Of a DNA stretch of 64,000 nucleotides, positions 1 through 11,200 are shown one piece after another (the first letter of the stretch is position 1; every line of letters begins with the position of its first letter). Under the pieces are notes generated by a model. That model did no database searches. It worked only from the letters and a program-made list of their open reading frames with translations, and was not told where the DNA came from. The DNA comes from Nereocystis luetkeana (taxonomy: Eukaryota > Sar > Phaeophyceae > Laminariales > Laminariaceae). The translations under genes and the position numbers were made by a program. The stretch lies in the NCBI GenBank assembly GCA_031213475.1, contig JARUPZ010000030.1, positions 2,213,871-2,277,870 of the forward strand, read 5' to 3'.

Positions 1-1580
1 CGGGTTTGTAGAAGAATCGCGGCAGGAAACTATTTGTCGAGATTTATTATTTGTTAACCCTTATGGCCTATTATTTGTTAAACCCTTATGACCTGATTAT
101 ATATAATATACCTGGCATACGCGTGTTCTGTTCCTACAAAAAGAAAAGCGAAACAAAGAGATAAATACTATTGCACGTGGATAGATGCACCTCAGTAATG
201 TTAGTATTAATAGAAGAATCATGACATACCAGGTATAACAATTTATTCAGATGTCACGGAAACCTTTTGTGCAAGAAATACGGATATCTACGGTCTACGC
301 ACGAACATCTTCATGGGACCAGCGTTTAGTCTGGCGTGCGTGTTTTCAGTTACTTGCTGTGTTAAGCCCTCTATCTCAGAAACCGGCAATTCCATGATGA
401 CCTAAACTGCCGGCAGGTGATTTCGTTTGCCACCCACTAATGCGCAGCATGAAAATCAGTTTTGATCACTCATTCGTGAACATTTTCTCCGAAAAAAAAA
501 AGGAACAAAACTGAGGGAAACACCAGCACCAGAAAAAGAACAAAGTCCTACATGTAGTCAAGTACCGGGTACATATTTGCACCGAGCAATCGCCATATCG
601 GTCGAGATCCCCCACAGCCGACGTAGCTTTTCATAGATTTATGAACGCAATACCGAACAAAGCTATGCGGCCCATCCTTCACGTAGTACTATGTATCACT
701 AAACCACCTACCGTAAGAGGCGTTTCCGTATACTATAAAACGCTAAGCAATCACTTTTGTTGACTGACCCCCCCCCCCTCCCCCCCTCCCCCTACTCCGT
801 TTCGAAAGGGATGCGTGGTCAATGATCAAATGACTAAGGCAAGCAACAAATGAGTACCCCCCCCCCCCCCCCCCGACCCTCTCTTCAGTGCTTCCTTGCC
901 CCTGCGGCAGCGGCTAGGAAAAAAACGAACAGGCGAGGGCAAAAGCAACAGTTCCCTATCCCTATACCACCAACCCCTCTATTCTTGGTTATATATGCAT
1001 GTCACGGACAGGGTAAGACGTATCGGCCGTAGACCTCGGAACATCACGCATGCAAGGAACGACACCACCTCTCAAAGTCATGCATGAAAGTTCCCACCGG
1101 ACTAAATATCGGGTTGTTAGAGGTCCGCAGCATGGACCGTGTTGACCTCTCCCCCTCAGGCTGACTACGAGGACCCTCCAGAATCGACCCGATCAGGTCC
1201 GGTCCTTGTGGCCGCCAGCGGTGTTTCTCCAAAAAACCCCGACCCTCTTGGGTCTGGCAGTTCCTTCCCAAAATACGAGAAAGAACTCTGCTCGGCCCAC
1301 GTCGGCCGTAACGACAGCTACAAGGGACCCTCGCTTCGCTACCTCTCCACGGCGACTTCTCGGCGACTTCATCGGCACTCAACACGAGCGCCGGCTTTAC
1401 ACATATATGTATATATACGCCGCGTGGATACCAAAGCTGCGGCGGGTGTGGCTGAGGAGCTTGGAGCGAGACGAGCATTTCTTTTCCTGAAAGTAGTGCC
1501 TGAAGTATGTAGTAATAGTATCAACCGTTGATCGAGAGAGCGTCATGCCAGGTATGACATGCTGGCGTAGGTGTCCGGAG
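1..1580. other. No gene seen
   Basis: AT-rich to 750, then C tracts and one 65-bp C-tailed repeat. Open frames at 1,044-1,531 occur on both strands and match nothing I recognise. One TACCAGGTA motif lies at 227. Confidence 0.6.
795..875 (+). repeat. Second poly-C-tailed repeat, 65-bp unit
   Basis: TTTCGAAAGGGATGCGTGG, GGCAAGCAACAAATGAGTAC, then 16 C. Sister copies lie at 7,915-7,998, 22,596-22,675 and, inverted, 8,440-8,505. All four end in GAGTAC or GAGAAC and a C-rich run. Confidence 0.7.
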
Positions 1581-1685
1581 GTAGGTGTCCTTGCCTCGTA
1601 GCTTTGGTAGACCTCCCGATACCTCGGCAGTCCGGGGGTTGCTGAGAGGGACGGATCGATGCCGCTCCCCCCCTCCCCCCCCCCG

Positions 1686-2090
1686 AGGCATGCCTTGCAG
1701 TTCCAACAAGGGGTCGTTGACGCTGTTTTGCTTCTTAAGGCAATGCCTTGAAGTCCCACAGGGGTTCCTTTCACGCCCGCCCCCCTCCCCTCTGTGAAGC
1801 ATGCCTTGAGGCCTCCACAGGGGTTCATTAACGCCGTTTTTCCCTTTATGGCGTGTGTCTTGAAGTCTCAAAGGAGTAAAGAAGACGCTTGATTCCTCAC
1901 GAAGGCATGCCCTTAAGTCCCAACAATGGTGGGTTGAAGCTGCTTTCCCCTTTAATGAGACATGCATTGAAGTTCCGAAGGTGTTGTCTTACGTTTTTTT
2001 TTCTCAGACATGCCTTGAAGTCCCAAAACAAGGGAGTTAAAACTATCGCTGTTTTTCCCTTTGAAGGGCATGTCTTCAAGGCCCTGAGGG
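1686..2090 (+). repeat. Minisatellite, about 55-bp degenerate unit, 8 copies
   Basis: The core GCATGCCTTGAAGTCCCA recurs near 1,688, 1,742, 1,801, 1,853, 1,906, 1,961, 2,008 and 2,069, followed each time by a T-rich TTTTCCCTTT segment. The open frames crossing it have no other support. Confidence 0.7.
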
Positions 2091-2519
2091 TTCATTATAA
2101 GGCTGTGAATCGGCTGGGTTTACCGATATTGAAAAAAAAAACATCGGTTTTCGGTGCAGACGATATTCGAGGTATCGGCGAATCCGGCGTGTGAGCGACT
2201 GAACCCCTGTTTTGAATCCGTTTACCGATAAATGTGATTGGTTTCCAAACTCAGTCATGCAAGTCGGGGCGATGTTTTTGCCGATGTTTTGCCGGTGAAA
2301 GAGTATCGTCACGACTTGCCGGTTCCGGTTCCGATTCCGATTTAGATCGTGTCGATCAATTGGGTGAACCGGCTGCGATTAACGGCCCTAGAATGTTACC
2401 CAGAACGTGCGAGTGCAAGACTCAAGCGCGGCCAGTCCGCCGACGTTCCTTCGCTGTGACGCAATATATCATAGCGCCAGCCTCTGACCCCCCCCCCTCA
2501 GGCGCGCTTGATGCAAGCA

Positions 2520-4385
2520 CTATCTACCTGGCCTGGTCGGTGAAAACCCGTCCTGGCATTGTAGGGCTGCGAGGAACTAGGATCATACGATCACGGCCAC
2601 GCCGGACATAAAAGTACAGTACCCCCCCCCCCCCCCCTATTTCTATGGTCATACGACTACGGCCATGCATGAGATCGAGTACATCTCTCCTATCGAGTAC
2701 CCCCCCCCCCCCCCCCCCAATATAGGTTGGGTTGGCGTCGGTTGGCAACGACACTGTAAAACATGCCGCTCACTACGTGAGCTAGACAACTAGGGTACCT
2801 CTTTCTTTTTGTTTTTTGGCGGTCGCCCGCAGCTGGTCGTCGAGTTAGATCATTTGTGCGACGTAAAGAACCCTTACTCCGCTAAAGGGAATTGATCGTG
2901 TCACGTAGTGTTCAAGGTAAGGCTCCAAAGAGGCAGTTACATAGTACTCCCATTGCTGTCTCTGGAAGTGACTACACCGGAAATTCAATAATCTCATTGA
3001 AGCTGTCATCCATATGCAAGTCCGCCTCACGAGCGGGTCTTAGTAGGATGCAGCTCACCCTTCATGCGACTCGCCCAACACCTCACGGCGCTTCGCGCTT
3101 GGTGCAAGCAATGTCTGCCTGGTCGGCGAAAACCCGACATGCTCTGTCTCGGCATTGTAGGGATGCGAGGTTTTATGGTCATACGGCTATGGCCGTGCAT
3201 GAGATCGAGTACATATCTCCTGTCGAGTACCCCCACCCCCCTCTCTCCTATCGAGTACACCCCCCCCCTCCCCCCACCAACTCATTGTAGCTGTCATCCA
3301 CATGCAAGTCCGCCGCAAAAGCGGTTCTTAGTAGGATGCAGCTCACTCTTCATGCGGCTCGCCGGACACCTCACGGCGCTTCGCGCTTGGTGCAAGAAAT
3401 GTTTGCCTGATCGGTGAAAACCCGACGTGCTCCGTCCCGGCGTTGTAGGGATGCGAGGGTCTATGGTCATACGGCTACGGAAATGCATGAGATCGAGTAC
3501 ATCTCTCCTATCGAGTACACCCCCCCCCTCCCCCCCTCGTCATACGACTACGGCCATGCATGAGATGGAGGACACATCTCCTATCGAGTACCCCCCCCCC
3601 CCCTTCCCCCCCTTCCCCCCCCCCTCCCCCCCCACCGCCGTCATCCGACGCTGTCATCCATGGTAAGAAAGTCCGCCTCAAAAGCGGTTCTTAGTAGGAT
3701 GCAGCTTACCCTTCATGCGACTCGTAGAATACCTCATGGCGCTTGGTGCTAGCGATGTCTGCCCGGTCGGCGAAAACCCGAATAGCGCCGTGTCCCAGCA
3801 TTGCAGGGATGCGAGGGCCTATGTTTCGGATATATTTTCTCATCTCTCTCTGAAGGCCCCAAATATGTTTGACATGAAAGAAAAAATGTTCGTAGATCGG
3901 CGCATATCGCGGCGACAACCAAAAAGACACAAAAGCGTAGACGAAAGAGCTTGCAAATATAATTGCGTACGTGAGCCAGTCGCGCGCGCGAGTGGCCTTG
4001 AACCGATGGATGGAGCAACCCCCCCAAAGCGCTCCTACGCAAGAACGTACGCATCGCGAGCCGTTCTTAGTAGTATGCAGCTCATCCTTCATGCGACTCG
4101 CTCAGCATCTCACAATTTTGCTTCGCGCCTGGTGCATGCAATGTCTGCCTGAGCGGTGAAAACCCCACGTGCTCCGTCCTGGCATTGTAGGGATGCGAGG
4201 GTCCATGGCCGTACGACTACGGCCATGCATGACATGAGAGCACCATCCCCCTCTCTATACGCACCGTAACCTTTGTCTTCTTCGAGGGGGGGTGCCCAGC
4301 GAGCCGGGGGTTGGCATTGTAGGGATGCGAGGGTCAATGGCCGTACGACTACGGCCATGCATGACGTGAGTGCACCCCCCCCCTG
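2520..4385 (+). repeat. Cluster of about six poly-C-tailed dispersed repeats
   Basis: Copies end near 2,718, 3,262, 3,534, 3,620, 4,250 and 4,385. The common text is GGTGAAAACCCGACGTGCTC, GGCATTGTAGGGATGCGAGG, ACTACGGCCATGCATGA and GAGTAC followed by 9-20 C. The copy at 2,719-3,262 is the fullest (about 540 bp, starting AATATAGGTTGGGTTGGCG). At 4,240-4,460 the unit is fused to a two-copy tandem repeat containing CTTCGAGGGGGGGTGCCCAG. Confidence 0.8.
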
Positions 4386-4459
4386 TATACGCGCCGTAAC
4401 CTTTGCCTTCTTCGAGGGGGGGTGCCCAGCGAGCCGGGGGTTGGCGCTGTTGCAGCCCC

Positions 4460-7400
4460 CTTCATGAAGCGCGATCGAGCCCGTTCGTGGTGTGGTCTCA
4501 GGTTTTGGTTTAGACGGCCGTCGACTGAAAAATGGGTAAAACAATGTCAACTTCCAGCGGGAGTTTGCTGGTGGCAACAGCAGTGCCGAAGGAACTTAGA
4601 TTCTTGCTCGGTGGCACATGTGCCGGCGGAGGTTCTAGCTCTTACCTTTCCACGGTAAAAGAAACTGGGAGAGAAAGCCTCCCCAGAGAGGGTTTCCCGG
4701 TTCGGAGCTCGTCTGTCATATGTGGGAGCGCGTGAGCGACTTACGTGACTGACATGTCGTACGGAGGAAAGCGAAAGAACAGCGACGACGGATGTCGTTT
4801 CGCAAAGCAGGCGGGACAGGGCTGGCCGCGCTTGGGAGGACGGTGGTCTGTGGTTGGTTTGCTTCGCCAGCATATCATTAAGGCGCTCAACACACCACCA
4901 GCTCCCGGAAAGCCCGGCCAAAAACCGGGCAAGCAGGTCGCTAATTGTGTTCGCCACAAAAGGCGTGCCGCTCCTCTGCTACGCCAGCTCCCCGAAACGG
5001 CACGCCTCTAACCGGGTACGGGCCGACCGTTTGGGGGATCGAGACGAGAGAGGCCTGGCAAGGCCCGACTACGAGATTCAGTCAGGACCGAGGCACTCCC
5101 GCCTGCTTGAGGGTGGGTCGTACCAACCCCGGCGTTCATGTTCACAGGGAGGCGCTTTTTTAGGGGGGTGGAGTAGTTTCCGGCTGCTGAGTTGCCCCTG
5201 CCGTGGTATAAAAAAGAGGTCGATGACACCCGCCATACACGCTTCGCGTCAAAGACCAAATTCGAACGAGAAAACCGCCACCGCTACCAGCCACTGGTCT
5301 GCGCGCGTCCTCCCGCGCCTTTTAAGCGACTGCCGTCTACTCGTCCGCCGAGTAGAAAGAGGAGGGGGTCTTGGGCGCCAACAGAAGAGGGTCCCCGAAT
5401 GACACATCATTATCATCATCATCATCATCATCATCGAGAGAGAGAGAAGGATCCCCAGAATCTACCGAACCGAACCAAAGTGAAAATTAAGCAAGCACGA
5501 TACTCCTCGAACCACGAAAAAATCAGCCCCCAAAGCGGGCGTTCACATGATAAAGCAGGCAGACAGATCGGGACGGACCAGAAAGCCGTGTTTTGCATCC
5601 GAGAGACCCAACGAGAGCATTCCCGCTGCGCACGCTCGGTCTCAGGACGGGGACCCTTCGACGAATGAAATGCAGGCCATAAACTGGCCACCCCTGCTGT
5701 GGGACAACGCTTAAGGCGCATCCCGAAAGGAAGACATCGACCTTTAGAATTAGAATCACCTGTCGGGGGGTGTCGCCGGCGGGAGGGATGGAAGGGTCCC
5801 CGAGACCGGAACAGGGCGTCTGCAAAGGGCGTATTTGTTCAGGTCGTCTGGGTGACCCCCCAGGTCGTGATTTCGCAACCGGGCGTTTATCGATACGAAC
5901 CCTCGCCGATGGCTCGCCAGGCCGCTAGAGGGAGCTTGAAGAAGCTGGGGAATCCCTGCATATTGTGGCGTGGGGGTAGCACACGGGTGTAACAGCAGTG
6001 CGAGCAGCATCAACATAGTTATGGAGAGCTCCCCTCAAGAGCCCGGGTGGGGCCTGTTGGAGGGAGAGACCACCAATCGCTGCCAACCGGAACATTATTA
6101 CTGTACGCATACATTTGTTTTTAGGGCACGCAATCATTCGAATTCACCTATGCTCATCGCAACACCTGGCACATAGTTGCTCGTGGCAAAAAACCTCGCC
6201 ATGAACCTTGCTAGCGCAGGAAGCGGGGCGAAGCCACTCAGTCGGCCGAGAGGTGCGTGCCAAACCAGGTTTGAAACCCCACAACATCTTCTTGTCAAAA
6301 AACAGTTTCGTACCTTTCTTTTCCTGGAAAATCCAATGCAGGCGTATATATGCGCCAAAATGCCTTGAACCATCCAAGCTCTCGCGACAGAAAACGCTTG
6401 TATACAACGGGCGTGCCCGAGAGCCGACGCAGGGAAGGAGGATGTTCCGTCAATTCCATCGGAAACCCAGCAACCGCTTCGCCACGAACGCTCCGCGTCT
6501 CTCCGTTTTTCTCGCTATAAAACAGTCACCTACAACGAACGACATCTTGACAAGCGCCTTGTACCTCCTCTTGCCCAAAAACCCACCAGGAGGGCACGTT
6601 TCACCAAAAAAATGAAAGCGCGTCGTCTTCTAATCCCACCGCAAGCAACTACACCTCCCTCCTCCTTTCTCTGGTTACTGCTGTACGCCTTCGTAATTTT
6701 TTTGCCGCCGGCTTGGCATACAGCCCTCAACATCGGTCAGCCAGTTTCGTTTTCGTTTATGCATGCTGCCTGGTCAGTCGGTACAATACCTGGTGCTAAA
6801 ATTACCCCTGTCACTCTTACTGCGACACGTGCGGGCTCCCACGCTATCGTGGCAACGGAGATATCAACGGCGGGCGACGCCTACCTAATCTTTTCTAAAG
6901 TCATTCCATCGATCGGGGGTGCTTGCTCACCATTGCATCTAGTTGTGTGGATCCTGATCCAACGTTGAGGAGACCCCCCCCCTTCCCCCCGCTTCAAAAT
7001 GGGCCACAAAAACAGCGCGCCTGTGTGCTGTTGAACACGCAGGCGTGTCGTAAACTCCACGGGAGATATGTAAGTACTGCTACAAGGAGCACACAAAAGC
7101 TGCGTCGTCAAAGCCAAAACAATGCTGTCACCACAGCCAGCCATAACGTGAGCTACTAAAAGCACTACCATGCACACACGGACTAGATTTATGTTTCGAC
7201 TTTTGGAACGAAAACAGTGAACTACAAGGGAGCTCAACCGTAGCCTCGATACGCCTGTTCACTCAAACCCTTCAGGGGGGGTGCGAAAACACGCTCTTCC
7301 GGCGTCGGAAGGGCGGAAGGGACAAGCGCAAAGACGACGCCGATCCGTCGTCAAGAGCAAAACGCCTCTTTGTCGGAAGACGCCAACACACATACCCCGT

Positions 7401-7914
7401 CCTTTCCTCCCAGACATCGCTGTGGAAACCCGAACGCTCTGTTCCACGGGGGACAGTATGGGGACGACTTCCCTACCGCTTTGGACGGAACTATAAGGGA
7501 CGTTTGGTCTTCACATTATTACATAAACGGACCTTATATTTCCGTCCTGAATGGTGTCTCTTTCTCCCCCCCCTCCCCCCCCCAAAGCCATTTATCTCGA
7601 ACTCCAAACACGAAGAAAAAATAAACGACGATATGACCGTGTACCGCCTCTCACCACACAAAAATAAAATACAATGGAACAGTCCTGCCCGATCTATGCA
7701 CGTTGTGCACACAAGATCACCACTACAGTAGAAAAAAAAGACGGCCCTGTAGGTTTAGGCTTAGCTAGCACACATAATGAAAACCATCAGCGGACGGCAA
7801 AGACATTATTCAACAAGCCAAAATTAACTACTGTAACACCGCCACGATGGGAAGCAGTAGTTGTCACTTTAGCATGCGTGAATAAAAGCCGAACATAATG
7901 CCCGTCCCCACCCC
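4460..7914. other. No gene recognised
   Basis: Mixed composition with short overlapping open frames on both strands (the longest 182 codons, 4,854-5,402 plus) that lack family motifs, splice-consistent partners or repeats. A small CAT microsatellite lies at 5,408. It could hold untranslated or intronic sequence of an unseen gene. Confidence 0.5.
5408..5434. repeat. CAT microsatellite
   Basis: Nine CAT/ATC units. Confidence 0.9.
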
Positions 7915-7998
7915 CGTCTCGAAAGTGATGCGTGATCAATGGTCAAATCACATGACGAAGGCAAGCAACAAATGACTACGCCCCCCCCCCCCCCCCCA
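7915..7998 (+). repeat. Second poly-C-tailed repeat, copy 2
   Basis: CTCGAAAGTGATGCGTGATC, then GGCAAGCAACAAATGACTAC and a long C tract. Confidence 0.68.
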
Positions 7999-8014
7999 TC
8001 CCACCCCCGCCGTT

Positions 8015-8122
8015 TTGCCTGGTCGGTGAAAACCCGACGTGTTTCATCCCCGGTGTTGCAGGGACGCGAGGGTCTAATTCATACGACTACGGCCACGCAT
8101 GACATGAGTCCCCCCCCCCCCC
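8015..8122 (+). repeat. Poly-C-tailed repeat, short copy
   Basis: TGGTCGGTGAAAACCCGACG through CATGACATGAGT followed by 14 or so C. It lies just past the GAPDH stop codon. Confidence 0.7.
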
Positions 8123-8238
8123 CCCGTCCTCCCTCCCACCCTACTACGGCCGAAATAGAGACACGGTCATTCGGGCGTTTCTCGATCGAGGGACGGAGGG
8201 ACAAACGCTTGATACAGCTCTCCATCCCACAACAGGAC

Positions 8239-11200
8239 TTACGAAAAAAAAGTACGTGCGACTTTGCACGTGAGTTCCGCCATTCGCTTGGAGTAGCCCC
8301 ATTCGTTGTCGTACCAGGCGTAAATCTGCAATCCGAATGAAAAACAAAAAAAACAGGCAAAACAAAGGGACGACGAATGCCAGCTCAAACAAAAAAAGCA
8401 AGAACGAACGAGGTCGCAGCAAGGGGAGGCTGAAGGGATGGGGCGGCGGCGTACTCATCTGTTGCTTGCCTTGGTCATTAGACAGTTGACCCCGCATCTC
8501 TTTCGAAGCAGCGAATCCCACTCCTACTACAGACACCTAAAACAAAATTAGGCGTTTATTACGTTTTTTCCCATGTACTACATACAGGAGGGCGGGCGAA
8601 ATCAAACAGAGGAAGCGTTACCGTAGTGTGCCACCAAACAGAAGCGCAGCTGGCGGTTAATGGAAGTCCTATTACTGTCCATAGCGTCCACCGGTGGGGG
8701 GGCGTGTACTCATTATATGCATGACCGTAGTCGTATGACCATGAAGACCTCGCATCCCTACGATGCCGGGATGGAGCACGTTGGGTGTTCACCGACCAGG
8801 CAGACACTGCTTGCACCAAGCTCTACGAAGCGTCGTGGGTTGTTCGGCGAGTCGCATGAAGGGTGAGCTGCAGCGGGGCGGGGGGGGGGGTGTACTCGAT
8901 AGGAGAGATGTACTCGATCTCATGCATGGCTGTAGTCGTATGACCATAGACCTTCACATCCCTACAATAACGGGGCGGAGCATGGCGGGCTTTCACCGAC
9001 CAGGCAGACATTGCTTGCACCAAGCGCGAAGCGCCGTGAGGTGTCCGGCGAGTCGCATGAAGGGTGAGCTGTATCCTACTAAGAAGCACTTTTGAGGCGG
9101 ACTTGTATATGAATGACATCTTCAATGAGTTGATTTAATTTCCGGTGTAGGCATTTCCAGAGACAGCTATGGGAGTACTATGTAACTGCCTCTTGGGTGC
9201 CTTACCATAAACACTACGTGATACGATCATCCCCACTTGTGCGGAGTAAAGGTTGTACACCACGCACAAACTTGACAACCAGCTATGACCGACCGCCGAA
9301 AAAAAATAAAGAAAAAAAATGGTACCCTGGTAGTCTAGCTCAAGTAGTGAGCGGCATCTTTTACAGTGTCGTCGTTGCCAACCGACGCCAACCCAATCTA
9401 TATATGAGCGGGGGGGGGGGGGGGGGGTGTACGAGAACAACAAAAATCGACACCTCGAATCAGGGAAAATGCAAACAAAGAGCTACTGATGCCTCGAACC
9501 AATTACACCACCATGAAGCGAGTCAGGCCGCGGGGAGAGGGGATAATTTTCGTTATGATGTCGTTTTTTGGGGCGCCTGTAAGCGTGTACGTGCCTTGAC
9601 ACAGGTGCCGTCCACCACCATGGTTGAGCGCGCGTCCACGATGCCGGAGCGCTCATCGTTGGTGTAGTCCGTGGAAACTAGGGGCCGCGTCTCGAAGCCC
9701 AGGATGCCCTTGAGCGGCCCGTCTTCCGAGGCGGCCTTCAGCAGCTCGTTTACCTCCGTGGCGCTTGTGTCGCTCTGAACCTTTTTTTTGAAAATTCAAC
9801 ACACACACGAAAGGCTGGAAAAGTTGAAACAAGTGAATATAATCGAAATACAGTACATGTAGTAGTAATGGACTGCTGTCTAGAGGCTGGAAAAGCTGAA
9901 AGCAAATATTAGCGAAATACAGAAATAACGGACAGTCTAGAGGCTGGAAAAGTAAAAAAAAAAAACACGCACACGGCAGTAAAACACACACGGGCCGTCT
10001 ACGCAGTTCCACATTCTCGTGTCGTGTCAATTTAACCTATAGCTCCCGTTGCAACACCGGCACAGGCTGCTGTTACTACTGGCACTTGGGCACGTTGACC
10101 CTACCTACGCAGCGGTTACTCAACCCGTTTTCTACTGAAAATAAGCAACCCAAACAAGTTCCGAGTAGATTGTCCCCAAAACAATTACAGTAGGCGCAGT
10201 TAGAAATGCCACGTTAGAATGAGATGGCGCCTTATTTTCTGAAGTCCTCACAAGAGGAGCCCAACATTTCAATTGTTGGCGCAAACCCGACCAACATTTG
10301 TATGGGCTATCAACCCCTTTTAGGACTGCAGTCCGGTTCTGGGGACAAACAGCTCAAATTCTAAGTAGTCTGCCCCCAAAACGGGACTGCGGTCCCAAAA
10401 TCCTGAATCTAATACTTCGTATACGAAAGTTGAAAAGATATCGTATCACACAAAAAGAGGGGTGTTTGACTGCCCTGGCGGCGACAAAGCGTGTCCTGCC
10501 TTATCGGGGTAGCGCCCAATGTTTCCGAGGCTCCTCTATACCTCACCCGACAACCGCCTTCGAAGCGAGAAGAAAATGGGCTTTCGTATTTGCCAATGCG
10601 GGCCGATTTTCTCGACCGTTGGTCCCCTCCGATACTTCGCTCAAAGGCACTACAGGTTTTCCCCGCAGAATAGTTGGGTGCGCGTTGATCTCTTTTTTCG
10701 TTCGGGATGGGCTAAAAGCCCGACACACTACGCCATGGACTCGGTGTCTAACTGAACATATTGAAGATATGTTCTTTTTTTACATCGGATCCACAGATAC
10801 TGGGTTCGCAGTGAGACCTGTTTTTGGGCATCAAATATGCCGACACCCCTACCGCAATACAGGTACAGGGCACAACCCCAAAAAACAAGGGAAATACGAC
10901 GCCGACGCTTATTGTGACAACGACATCCCACGAAGACAGAACCCACCACGATTCACCGTCACCGCCGCAGTACAAAACAAAACAAAACAAGACAAAGACG
11001 AAACAAAACAAAACAAACACAAGACTAAACAAAACAAACAGAACAAAAACTAAACCACGGAAAACAGAACAGAACAAAACGAAAAAACAAAGCAGAACAT
11101 AACAAAACCGAACAAAACTAACACTTTTTTGCTGGGCAACACACGCAGCAATCAGAGCCAAATACGGTGTGTGGACAAAGGGCGATACGTGGTTTTCGGG

